A stretch of DNA of 64,000 bases from assembly GCA_025403435.1 (NCBI GenBank), contig CM046335.1, positions 3,018,368-3,082,367 on the forward strand. Direction: 5' to 3'. This document shows, piece by piece, positions 20,899 to 30,953 of the stretch; the first letter of the stretch is position 1; each line of letters opens with the position of its first letter. The DNA is from Artocarpus heterophyllus. Lineage: Eukaryota; Streptophyta; Magnoliopsida; Rosales; Moraceae. A program made the position numbers and the translations under genes. The notes beneath the pieces were generated by a model that worked only from the letters and a program-made list of their open reading frames with translations, was not told the DNA's origin and did no database searches.

Positions 20899-22444
20899 TG
20901 TTGGCTCCAAGGTTTCACAAAGCTATTTTGATGATAACAAATACAATTTTAATTATATGTGCAAAATATTCTTTTAGATAAATAATTATCTTGAGTGTCT
21001 CTAAGCTTACTTTTCAAGATATCAAGTGAAGACAGTTCAAGAAAGCTTGTGGAAAAAGTCTTTTGAAAGGGAACTCACAAGGACTTGAAGATTACAAGTT
21101 TTATTCTATAGTCTAGAATTGTAAGTGAGCAATTCTCAAATTGAATGATCAAAAGAAAGCTCAAGAGCACACACTCATAATGCATACTTGCATTTAATGT
21201 TAGTTCATATTGCATGTGAAAATTATGATTTAAACTGTTTTAGAAGTGCTTAAATATGTTGATATAAACAGGTTTCAAAATCAGGTCACAAAGGCTTTTT
21301 GGTCTCAGGCAGATCGGCCTGCCGACCAAATTTGGTCGGCCTGCCGAATATGATCGGCCTGCCGAAAATCCTGCTTCGGCCTGCCGATCTGGGGATTTTT
21401 TTTACCCCTCGCTGCAAAGGCTCTGCCGGCCTGCCGAAGGCATCTTCGGCCTGCCGAAGTTATGGAGATCGGCCTGCCGAACTCCCTGCTTCGGCCTGCC
21501 GATCTGGGGACTTTTTAGCCCCTCGCTGCAAAGGCTCTGTCGGCCTGCCGAACTCAACTTTCGGCCTGCCGATGGTTCAAAGTTCGGCCTGCCGAACTGT
21601 GAACCGGCCTGCCGATTTGGTGACCGTTGAGAAATTGATTTTTAGCGCCTCATTCTTCGGCCTGCCGATCTTTATTTCCGGCCTGCCGAACTATCTGTAA
21701 CGGCTAGTTTTCTGACCGTTGGAGATCCATTTGTAACGGCTAGTTTGACTCAAAATTGGTTCATTCAGATGTTTCTAAGCACTAGGAGGCTATATATACC
21801 TATCCATTCAATGTGCAATGGTGGTTGAAGGAATTGAAGTGAAATTTGACATTATTCTACATTGTTCTTCTCAAGCATTCATTACACACATTTTCTCTTG
21901 AGCCAAAATTGTTTCATACTCTAATTGAGAATTACTCACACCTCCAAACACACACCATATTTGTATTTTCATCTCTTTCTGTTTTGGAGTGTATATCTTG
22001 TGAGTGTACCAAAATTACAACTACATTATTTTCATTGTTGGTTTCCAAAGCCTTGTAAATTTGGGGAATTCTTGGTTAGACAATCTCCGGGAAAATTGTC
22101 ACTTTGTAAGAAGGTGTGGTGAGCCTCGGGTTGAGCAAGTCACCGGTTGTATAAAGGAGTGATCGTGCCGAAAAGACGGTCTATTAGTGCAAGAGGTCAA
22201 GCAAAGGAGTTTAGCTTGGCGACAGTGGACGTAGGCATATTGGCCGAACCACTATAAATAGCGTTTGCATTTCTTCTCCTTACTCTTCACTTTATTGCTG
22301 CTTAATTGTTGCTTGGTTGTGCTCTTATTATCTCGTTCTCATTTTTACTTCTTAAGCTTTTTACTTTAGAAAATTTCCAATAATTGTAAAAGTTTCGAAA
22401 ACCCAATTCACCCCCCCTCTTGGGTAGTTATTCTTGGGATAACA
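20899..22444 (+). repeat. LTR 3 of the Sirevirus array
   Basis: 1,546 bp, same ends, 12-mer array (21314-21689) and TATA as the other two LTRs. It is followed by the target duplication TTCCC. Confidence 0.95.
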
Positions 22445-22449
22445 TTCCC
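22445..22449. repeat. Target site duplication TTCCC, right
   Basis: Exact match to 3919-3923, closing the insertion. Confidence 0.9.
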
Positions 22450-24132
22450 TACATCCTAAAATATTATTAAAAGATTATATGCTTATGGTCCACACCCACA
22501 TAGAGGGAAAAAATAAAATAAAATCATGTAACTTGCATTTGCTCTTATTTTATTTTCCTACGTACAAATTTCCATTGGCTTAATACTCACAAAAAAAATT
22601 ATGTTCTCTAAGAAGCCACTTCATAATTTATATGCAAAACAATTTTCTCTCTCTCTCTTTATGAAGAAAACTACTTTGTAAAATGAAGAAAGTGAGGAAA
22701 AATAGTTGTTTCCAATACAAGGTACGTAATAACTGTCATATTTTGAATTGGGAATAGTCATAACATTCCTCTTTTTTTAAGGGAAAAAAAAAGGAAAGAA
22801 ATTTAAAAATATAGTCATTAACATTCACTTGGGGAATATTTACGCTCCTTGCAAGCATATAACAATCCAGTGAAGGCATGCGTGTACAATATTTTCTTCA
22901 TTGTGCTAATTTCTTATCCCCTCAAATAGATTATCTTTTCAGTTTTCACCCTTAAATGGATAAATAACATCAAAATGGGGGCTCGTATGAAGTCATATGG
23001 CGATGATGAATTGTTAGGACTAAGAACTATACTCTGGCTAGGAGCTTTTAAGGGCTCCACATTCATTCTGCTATATAGTATTCAAATAGATTGATCACTC
23101 TCTTTGGTCAAAGAAATAAAGCAACAAAATTATTTTTAACCAAAAACGAGTACATTAAAACTAAGCCCAATAAAAAAGCAATATTATTTTAACAAAAAAT
23201 ACCATTAAAATTAGAAGATTTTTTTCCTTGGTACTAAAAAGGTAACATATTGATAGATATTTATTTTTTAGTCATCAGACTTTAAAAAAAGATATAAATT
23301 TGATGATATCTAATGGTTTGAAAGCGTGCTCTACCAATGAGAATGCTAACCGGAAGAGGACATTTTGGCCTTGTTTGGTTTTATTCTCAAAATTTTTGAA
23401 AATGTTTCGCATGTTTTTTGAGGCAAAAATTTTAATCTTAAAAAATTCTTATTTTTTAAAACAAAAATATTTTCACCTATTTTAAAAACAATACCAAACG
23501 ATCCTTATTTTTAAGGCAAAAGGAATTGTAAAAGGACGACAACTCTTTTTTCATGTTTTGCTTCCCATTTTGGTTTAGGAAATTGTGAGACGTGCTAAAA
23601 ATCCTCATTTTTGGGTCTTTTTATCTATTCGTTTATTTTTTTCTTATTTGAGGGAAGGGTCTCGTTTTTATTCGCACTTAGACGCACCATTTCACAAAGC
23701 AATGCTATATATATACTCTATAGATAGATGTAATTCATCCAAAAAAAAGGGAAAGAAAGACATAAAGAAGAAGAAAGAAAAAATAGACGTAGATCATATG
23801 TGATAATCTGAAATTGGGATTTTTAGCAAGTACTTGAACATGGGTACTTGTTGCTGCAACAAACTATTAATTTATTTGTTAAGCTCAAAATTTCAAGGAC
23901 TACAACATCAAGAAAGTTGAACAACTAGTAAACAAGACTCGGCATTACAGTCAAGGAAATTGATATTAGCCGACACAACCATTATATAGTCCACGACCAA
24001 ACCCCACAAAACTAGACACAAACACACAGACCAAACATACATAATAACAAAATCAACACACATAATTAATATGTCATATTTCTACACTAATCAACTAAGC
24101 ATCACATGATGGTAATGATGTTCTCGTAGATT
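22450..24132. other. AT-rich intergenic DNA, no gene seen
   Basis: This continues the host sequence interrupted by the retroelement and leads to the 3' side of the lipid-transfer-like gene. Short frames here are low-complexity or K/F-rich. The last ~250 bp may hold the 3' untranslated part of that gene. Confidence 0.6.
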
Positions 24133-24630
24133 TTATTTCCTTATGACCCTTCCTCCGCAGGTGAAAGAGACATTGCAGGATTGTCCGATGAGGAGGGTAT
24201 ACCTGTGGACTGGCCTAGAGAGGAAGTCCGGCAAGTGGACCAACATGTCGCATACGCAGTCGGTGTCTAACTGGGACAGCCACCGACAGCAGTCCTCCTC
24301 CTCCGCTGTGCCCTGGTTGTAATGGTGGTGGTGGTGATGGTGGTGGTGCCCATGCCCCTCGCGCCTATCCTGGTCACGATCACGGTCATGGTCGCTGTCG
24401 CGGTGGTGGTGCTCCTCTAATGAGGGTGTGGTGGGTGCTGGAGGCGGTAACGGGCTATAAGGTATCCTTGAGCAGGCATAGTTCGCCAGCGAGTATTGGG
24501 AGATGCAGACCGGCCGAGGAGCTATATTTATCCCCGGCGGTAGACTGCCACGCTGCCCCTCAGTCCTCCACGCAAGGAGGAGGAAAAACAAGAGAAATAT
24601 TGATGCAAGAGTATTTTTGGCTCTCTCCAT
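24133..24630 (-). CDS. Secreted 8-cysteine lipid-transfer-like protein with His-rich insert
   Basis: 165 residues from the ATG at 24630. The frame is open to 24705, but the inner Met gives a clean signal peptide (charged MERAKN, then a leucine/phenylalanine core to about residue 25). Eight cysteines at 42, 53, 114, 115, 125, 127, 152 and 158 give the C, C, CC, CXC, C, C order of the plant lipid-transfer / protease-inhibitor / 2S albumin superfamily. Such proteins are secreted and bind lipids in a helical fold held by four disulphides. Unusual is the 60-residue gap between Cys53 and Cys114, normally 10-20. It holds a proline-rich part, a run of D/H/R repeats and nine consecutive histidines (95-103). 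No intron is needed. The ligand is unknown; metal binding by the insert is inference. Confidence 0.88.
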   Translation of the reverse strand: MERAKNTLASIFLLFFLLLAWRTEGQRGSLPPGINIAPRPVCISQYSLANYACSRIPYSPLPPPAPTTPSLEEHHHRDSDHDRDRDQDRREGHGHHHHHHHHHYNQGTAEEEDCCRWLSQLDTDCVCDMLVHLPDFLSRPVHRYTLLIGQSCNVSFTCGGRVIRK

Positions 24631-24705
24631 GTGAGGTACTGCTTTCTTTTTATTCTTCTTGCTTGTTGTAGGATGGCCACTTGCTAAAATTAATAATGCA
24701 TGCAA

Positions 24706-26365
24706 TTAAGATGTGGGGAAGAGGAACAGGATTTTAGTGTTTCCAAGATTAGGCTTTATTTCAATTTATAAACGGCTATATTCATGGTTTAGCAAAATTG
24801 TGGCGGAGGTGAAGATAATGAAATTAAAATAAATTGTAAACGAATAAAAAGCAATTACAAAGAGGGTGAGCTTATAGGCTCTGAATGGCTGAGTTATCTC
24901 ATTCATCTTGTGTGATGGACTTTGGTTAGGTGAATTGTAGATTCTATCTATCTTAAAATATTTTGGGGGTTGAACGTCGATCGATCGAACTTGCTCCTAC
25001 AAAATGCAAGAAAAGGGAAAACAATAATGATACAAGAGCAACATGTCTTTTGGACAGGACATTAAATTGGTCCATTCACCAACATATCTTTTTTCTTTTT
25101 TCTATTTTTTAAACTATAATTGACACCATCAGTTAAAAAAAAAAAAAAAAACTGCCCATGTCTCTAACTGGTAAAATTCAAAATCTTTGAGGTCCCTTCC
25201 ACTCTACAATTACCAGACAATCAAGAGAATTGCTGTTTTAAGAAAGCTTATAAAGACCAGAAAATATTTATAAAAGAAGACATTGCTTTCAAGTAAATTG
25301 CGGTTAAGAGTCATCAGAGTAGAAATAAATTGGGAGTTATTGGAATGAGAAGCCTGAAGCCTTTATAGACTTGAGCTAGCACGAATAGACCTTTAACATT
25401 CTCTCTCCATGAGGCTGTGATATTACAGAACGAACAACTTATCCAGCTGAGGTTTTATAGTCCAAATTGTCCTGACTAAAATATTGTCAAGCTGCAATTT
25501 ATCATGTTAGCAACAATGCTGAAACATAGTCATTTCAAACATAGTTGATAAATAAATAAATAACTGTAGCAAATCTCGAAAGAGAAAGGATTATACCGTC
25601 TACAAATTTAGGAGACATAGGCGCCCTCTTGGACATGGGCATCAAGCATGAACCATCTGATGCGCTCATGCTTATGAAAGGGCAAATTCACGGCCTCAAA
25701 GCGATATGTCAATCTGATGATCTTGCTCTAGATCAAAGAGTGACCGGCATTAGCATACTCCCTGAGTCTTACCCAAGGTCCCGCTAAGTTGTTCCAATTC
25801 TCTTAGGAATTCAAACTTCAAAGGATTATCCGAAGTTCAAAATTCCACAATAAAAATGCGGGCTTCTTATAAGCAAACAAACCAGAGCATGGCCACGATA
25901 ACGGTCAGAAAGATGGTTGAGAACCTGTCAGAAAATCCAACCAGAGAAGCGTCCAAATATAAGAGCCAAGCACATATAGACATGAGACCTTGAGCATACT
26001 CTGTTCATTGTAATGAGATTTGAGATGATGAGGAAAAAGCATGTTAGTGAACAAGACCAGTCATGTAAAAACCCAACTAATGATGCCCAAGAAGACCGAA
26101 GACCAACGACACTGTAAAAATTGAACATTGGAAAGAGAGTTGCCAGTGGATCAAATCCAAAAATCATCCTCCGGAAATTTCTTACAGAGCATGAAGCTTT
26201 AATCTAACAACAGTCACTGACATGTTTCATCTCACAGTTTAGATTTATCCGTATTGTCAATAGCACATTCATCTCACATCATATTCATTGGTAAAATTCG
26301 CCTTTCATGGTCAAAACTCAAACATTTTTTTTCCTTTTTGTTGATGCATAATTTCTTCTTCTCTT
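24706..26365. other. Intergenic stretch between two minus-strand genes
   Basis: It contains the promoter side of the lipid-transfer-like gene and probably the 3' untranslated region of the PORR gene. Around 25600-25800 the composition is less AT-rich and the minus strand reads short peptide-like stretches broken by stops; I cannot name a family. A poly-A/T run lies near 25135-25150. No other gene is supported. Confidence 0.5.
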
Positions 26366-27571
26366 CTACTCTTCATTCCTTGCAGCCACCACCATTTCCA
26401 TGTCTTCCTCAGTCTCCTTCCCCTGCAATCTCAACTGCTCATTTCTCTCCCTCCAACCCTCCTCCAAAAGCTCAAGAAACTTATCCTTTATCTTAAGCAG
26501 CGGATCACAGTCCACCAACTGATCGTCCTTGTAAGCTTCCCTGAGCACTGCAGTCTTAATCCCGCCTTTCAAAGACATGTAGAAAATACCCGAATGCCTC
26601 GTAAACACGCTCGAGAAAGCGTTTGAAAATCTGTACTCCTCGCTGAACTTGCCGAGGATTGGAACCGGAACCCTCTTGAGCAAGGACAAAGACAGCAACT
26701 CGTGGAACACCCCAACACTTCTCTTCTCCATTTCTGGCGAGGCCTGGTCCAAATGCGAGACATCCTCGTACGGTGAGATGTAATCGAGCTCCAACCAATC
26801 CCTAATCCATTCCCTCATTTCCTTCTTCAAAAAGAACCCCGATGGGAGCTTGTAATGGAAATTAGGCCGGACCCGGATTCCAGTCAACTTTGATTCCTCC
26901 TCCGCTCTCTGCTCGATCACCGATTTCGCAAACTCTGGATTCCACGAAACCAATTCCAAGAACGACTTCCCTTCATTAGGGCGCCCAATCAACCTAAAAT
27001 ACTCCGAATATTTCGGCACCAAATTGACCAAAAAATCATTTGGGAAACCAAATTCCCTCTTCACATGAACCAATTTCTCAGCGCTAAGAACCTTATCTTT
27101 AGACATCATCAACAATTTACACAATTTCGACACAAGCAAAGGCTCATTTTCCCTAACTATCCTCTTCTCTTCTTCCAAAAACCGTTTAAGCCCGTCGCTG
27201 GCGCGAAGAAACCGAACAGGTTCGGACTTAGGTTTGATCCTATCATAGTAAACATCGAACAGGCTAGGGTTTTGGTTAAGGAAGGTTCTGACCCTGATGT
27301 TGAGGCGCAATCTCTCGCGCCGTTTTTCCAGGTACCGAACTGGGATAACTTGACCCGGTTCGTTGAGGACTTCCTTAACGACACGGGCACAGAGTTTGTA
27401 ACGCCTGTCGTTTTCAATGGCATTGTCTAGACTCCTGTCCTTTCGCCATGCCACTTTCAGGCTCGAAATGGGTTTGGCGTGAAGGTTGAGTTTGGGATTG
27501 GAGTGTGGAGAAGTGAAAATGGGTGTGAGATCGTGCAAATAGGAAGAAATAGTTCGGGTTTTGAGAAGCAT
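26366..27571 (-). CDS. PORR-domain organellar RNA-binding protein
   Basis: 401 residues without intron from the ATG at 27571. An in-frame ATG at 27754 would add 61 residues; the inner start is preferred because it begins a typical mitochondrial targeting segment rich in Leu, Ser, Thr and basic residues. From about residue 45 the protein matches the plant organelle RNA recognition (PORR, formerly DUF860) family: VAWRKDRSLDNAI, RRERLRLNIRV, the NPSLFDVY block, LKLLMMSKDK-like helix and the C-terminal block with RHSGIFYMSLKGG and FLELLEEGW. Family members such as WTF1, WTF9 and RPD1 bind group II introns and are needed for their splicing in chloroplasts or mitochondria. Mitochondrial location is inferred. 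The exact orthologue cannot be assigned from here, so no symbol is given. Confidence 0.93.
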   Translation of the reverse strand: MLLKTRTISSYLHDLTPIFTSPHSNPKLNLHAKPISSLKVAWRKDRSLDNAIENDRRYKLCARVVKEVLNEPGQVIPVRYLEKRRERLRLNIRVRTFLNQNPSLFDVYYDRIKPKSEPVRFLRASDGLKRFLEEEKRIVRENEPLLVSKLCKLLMMSKDKVLSAEKLVHVKREFGFPNDFLVNLVPKYSEYFRLIGRPNEGKSFLELVSWNPEFAKSVIEQRAEEESKLTGIRVRPNFHYKLPSGFFLKKEMREWIRDWLELDYISPYEDVSHLDQASPEMEKRSVGVFHELLSLSLLKRVPVPILGKFSEEYRFSNAFSSVFTRHSGIFYMSLKGGIKTAVLREAYKDDQLVDCDPLLKIKDKFLELLEEGWRERNEQLRLQGKETEEDMEMVVAARNEE

Positions 27572-27769
27572 ACCTGGAAAACGAGCTATGGAGTTCTGTT
27601 TGTTCCACGGACTCTCTTGAGTTTCGGAGCATGGAGGAGGAACCAAAAAAAGATGTTTTCGAGCGTTCGGGGTTTTGGCGGCGGCAAAGTTTAAGGGCTG
27701 TTTTTTTGTGAAGGGCCGTAGATTTGAAACAGGGTTAACGGGACAATTTGTCAAATTATATGTATTGAA

Positions 27770-28040
27770 TTAAAATATGATTCTAATTTATAAAAATTTT
27801 ATAAATATCTTATAATGATATCATTTATAAATGTTAAATTATTTATTGAATTAAAATATGATTTTAATTTGTAAAAATTTTATAAATGTCTCATAATGAT
27901 ATTATTAAAATTATTTTTATGTAATTATACAGTATAATATGTAATATCGTTGAGATAATTACTATGTCATCAAAGATATTTTTAAGATATTTTAAATATT
28001 ATGTTAGATTTTAATTTCATAACAATAATTTAGACACTAT
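27770..28040. repeat. Dispersed repeat, copy 2
   Basis: Same orientation and order of landmarks as 3595-3785 (TATGTAATTATACAGT, TTACTATGTCAT, TTTTTAAGATATTTT, GATTTTAATTTCATAACAA). The first part, with ATTGAATTAAAATATGATT, is itself duplicated in tandem at about 27765-27900. Confidence 0.6.
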
Positions 28041-28539
28041 TGTAATTTTTTCTTGAAAGGGCTCGGTTCTCTTTAAAGGCCAGAAAGTTCTCCCAACGAG
28101 ATACTAGCGGTCTCCAACCAGTCACTACAAAGTATCATGGTAGGATACAGGCCGATTATCACTGATTGTGTAAAAAATGTATCAAGGTGGATACCTCCTG
28201 ATATTGCTGTAAGAACTACATGTGTATTCGATACTTTGGGTGTTTTATGTCTGTAGAATCTAATACACACTGTTTTTCTTTCATCGTGACTTTGAGTTTA
28301 CTCATGGAACCGATTTTTTGTTGGTGTCGTGTTTTCTATACTAAGAGGTTATGTGTTTATGTGTGTGGATTAACGGTTGTATTGCCTTTTATGCCCGGGG
28401 ATATATTTTCCTTTTTAAAAAATAATCCCTAAGTTTCAACTTTTGAGCATTAGTAAAATGAATAAAAATCAACATTTTACATATAACCTTGATTTTAAAG
28501 TTATTCAAATGTCTTTGGAAAAAATATGAAAAATATTAA

Positions 28540-28650
28540 TATTGGTGAAAATATGATACTTTAAAATTAAAGAAATTTCATAGAAAATATCAACATGATA
28601 CTCTAAAATTAAAGAAATTTCATAGAAAATATTATTATTGGTGGAAATAT
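28540..28650. repeat. Short tandem duplication
   Basis: A unit of about 60 bp with ATTAAAGAAATTTCATAGA is present twice in direct orientation. Non-coding. Confidence 0.6.
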
Positions 28651-29189
28651 TAAAAAAAAAATTATGGAAGCTGTGTATATATTTTGAGGATCAAATTATT
28701 GTTATGTTTGTATGTACTGTATATGCCAAAATTGTTTGTTTTACCAAGAGCAATTAGGTTTTGGCAGTGAATTAAATCAAAATTTTTGCTTTGATTTTTT
28801 GGTAGTGGGTTGAATTTGCTTTGATTTTTTAGTATAGGGGAATCAAACGCGCTTAAAGGAAGAAGAATATCAATTTATTTTCCTCTTTTGTTAGTTTTTT
28901 TTAATTTTTAAATAATTGTATTAGATCTTTTAGGGTTATTTTGGTATTTTAGCAGTAAATTAAGGTCAATGCTTTACACATGACACAAATCCGTGAAAAA
29001 TTTAACGTTTGACTATTAAATTAGCCCTTTTATCTTCTTTTTTTTTAGTTTAGAGTCAGTTGAACTAAAAAAAAGACCAACGAATTACTTTTTAAATAGT
29101 TTAGGAACTTGTCGAGCAATTTAATATTGTTTGACTAACTAAATTAAAAATATATATAAATTTCTTAGAACAAAACATACTAAAAATAG

Positions 29190-29350
29190 TATGCTAAGGT
29201 GCATTTGGTAACCCTATTCCAACTACATAATTAAAACTGTTATAGTTTAAAACTTTCACATAAGGCAAAAGTAGGTCATAATGTAAAGTTTTTATATGCT
29301 ATAGTAAAATCGTTCAAACTTTTAAATCTAATTATGTTGTCAAACAATGA
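29190..29350. mobile_element. MITE-like repeat
   Basis: GGTGCATTTGGTAACC on the left and ATTATGTTGTCAAACAATG on the right frame a core with AAAGTTTTTATATGCTATAG, related to the 166-326 element in the same orientation. Diverged; ends approximate. Confidence 0.45.
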
Positions 29351-29724
29351 CAGATTCAAGATTTGAACTTAATGGGAGCAAAAAAAGAACACAATTTATG
29401 AACTTAAATAAGGAAAAATTTATTACATGAGCAACACTAAGAATGTATGAAATCTTTGTTATCAATAACACTATAAAAAATGTACATGTGTTAGCAAATT
29501 ATTAATTATCTATTGATTTTTTTAATATATATTTTTCGTAACATTCAAGGGAAAAAAGTATCCCCACTATCAATTGATTTAAGAAAAAAAAAACAGAAAA
29601 ATTGAGATCAAAATCAAATGAATTGTATAATGTAGCAATAGTCTAAAGAAGAAACCCACTACCTAAGATAGTTTTCAGACCAATAAAGCCCAAAAAGAAG
29701 CTCAAGACAAATGCAGTGGGGCAC

Positions 29725-29885
29725 TAAAAGGATGTTTGGAAGGGTTATGGAATCGTTCGTTAGAATTACTTTTATTATAGCATGTAAGAACTTTACACTG
29801 TAGTAATTTTTGTATTGTTACTGTAGCATGTGAGAGCTTTACACTGTTAATAACTGAGTTTTTACCACTCAGCTAAACAACCGAT
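29725..29885. mobile_element. MITE-like repeat with duplicated core
   Basis: Two copies of TATAGCATGTAAGAACTTTA / TGTAGCATGTGAGAGCTTTA lie about 50 bp apart. The layout is inverted relative to 166-326 and parallel to 39345-39510. Non-coding; ends approximate. Confidence 0.5.
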
Positions 29886-30544
29886 AAAATGTAACCTATC
29901 AACAAAACAAATGCACATAACTACACCTAATTTAGTTTTCTCATTTACTCAACGAGGCCACGTACCCCCACTAGTCCTAATATAAATTCGTCTTTTCCGT
30001 CAAGCACACCCTTAATTTAAAAGAACTTAATACATATCTAACTATTCTATCGATTAGAAATTTTTTAAAACAAAAAATATTATAATATTAAAAATACATA
30101 CAAAAATATTATATAATATAAAAATATTAAAAAAATGATGGTACATATAACAAGTCATATTTGAGTGCATTAAAACATGAAGAATGCTAGACAAAGTAGG
30201 AAAGCGTGGGGAAAGCTCCGCATGCATTTCTTGGGTGAATGGAAGGCTTCAATTTCTGCCGCTAATCGAAGGACAATGACTGATTTGGCAAAATAACTGT
30301 CCATGAGCTATCACAAAGCCATGTCGATCAACATTGATAGCGACTTGACTAAAATACCCTCGCGTAACGTCCGAATTGTCGCTTATACCATGATCTTTCT
30401 CAGCTGCCTAGGTTTGCTCGCCCCAGCCGACTTTTTTTTCCCCCTATTCTCTTCCCGTTTTCCCGGGAATCGAACACTGCAAGTATCGTACACAATCCCT
30501 TCATCTTCCTCGTTTGCGCTCTCTCTCCTCCGCTGAAACAAAAG

Positions 30545-30937
30545 GTCAGTGCTTCCTTCTCTCACTAACCTTCTGTTTCAGTGTCGCGAAACAAAGCGAT
30601 ACATTTGGAAAATTTCGCTCGCCAATTCTCGCGAAGGGCCATTATTCACGTTCCGAGAATTGATTTTCAAATTTTACTTCTTTTCTCTCTTTCTTTCTTT
30701 TTTTCTTTTCTCGGTTTTAAGTTTGATTCGCGGCTAGATTGGAAAAAAATTCTGTATTTTGTTGTGTTAATTGGTGTTGCCGTGTTCTCCTCACTGATGG
30801 TGAATTATTTGGCGTTTTCATAACCAGAATTAGTGCAAAAAAAAATCCGTTCTTTATTTTATTTGAAATATTTTGCTCATTAGAGTTTGGAGTTTTATGA
30901 TAGATTAAATAATTGTTTTCTTTTTCTTCTTATACAG
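30545..30937 (+). other. Predicted 5' UTR intron of the CUE gene
   Basis: AAAAG/GTCAGT at 30544/30545 and TATACAG at 30937 frame a T-rich 393-nt intron that ends 16 bases before the ATG. Short ORFs seen at 30303-30823 fall in the leader and intron and are not convincing genes. Confidence 0.55.
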
Positions 30938-30953
30938 ATTGAAAGCTCTGATC

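Larger units (their letters stand above)
3924..22444 (+). mobile_element. Tandem Sirevirus-type Ty1/copia element, LTR-int-LTR-int-LTR
   Basis: The array has three equal LTRs and two internal regions of 6,941 and 6,942 bp. Domain order in each unit is gag, protease, integrase, reverse transcriptase, RNase H, which is the copia order, followed by an extra ORF in the env position. Sirevirus assignment rests on the long gag with two zinc knuckles and coiled coil, the extra ORF, the repeated polypurine tracts before the 3' LTR, palindromic repeats in the LTR, and the CACCCCCCCTCTTGGG run near the LTR end. By eye the units differ at only two places: a T deleted in unit 1 (8297-8299 against 16784-16787) and C12029 against T20517. 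The insertion is therefore very young. One unit is likely derived from the other by unequal recombination between LTRs. Confidence 0.93.
27755..30180. other. AT-rich repeat-laden intergenic DNA
   Basis: It holds the second copy of a dispersed repeat (27770-28040), a short tandem duplication (28540-28650) and two MITE-like segments (about 29190-29350 and 29725-29885). I see no coding gene. 28060-28430 is less AT-rich but all frames are short. Confidence 0.6.

Noticed and set aside
30303..30823. Short plus-strand frames upstream of the CUE gene
   Set aside because: They lie in the predicted leader and its intron and show no protein features.
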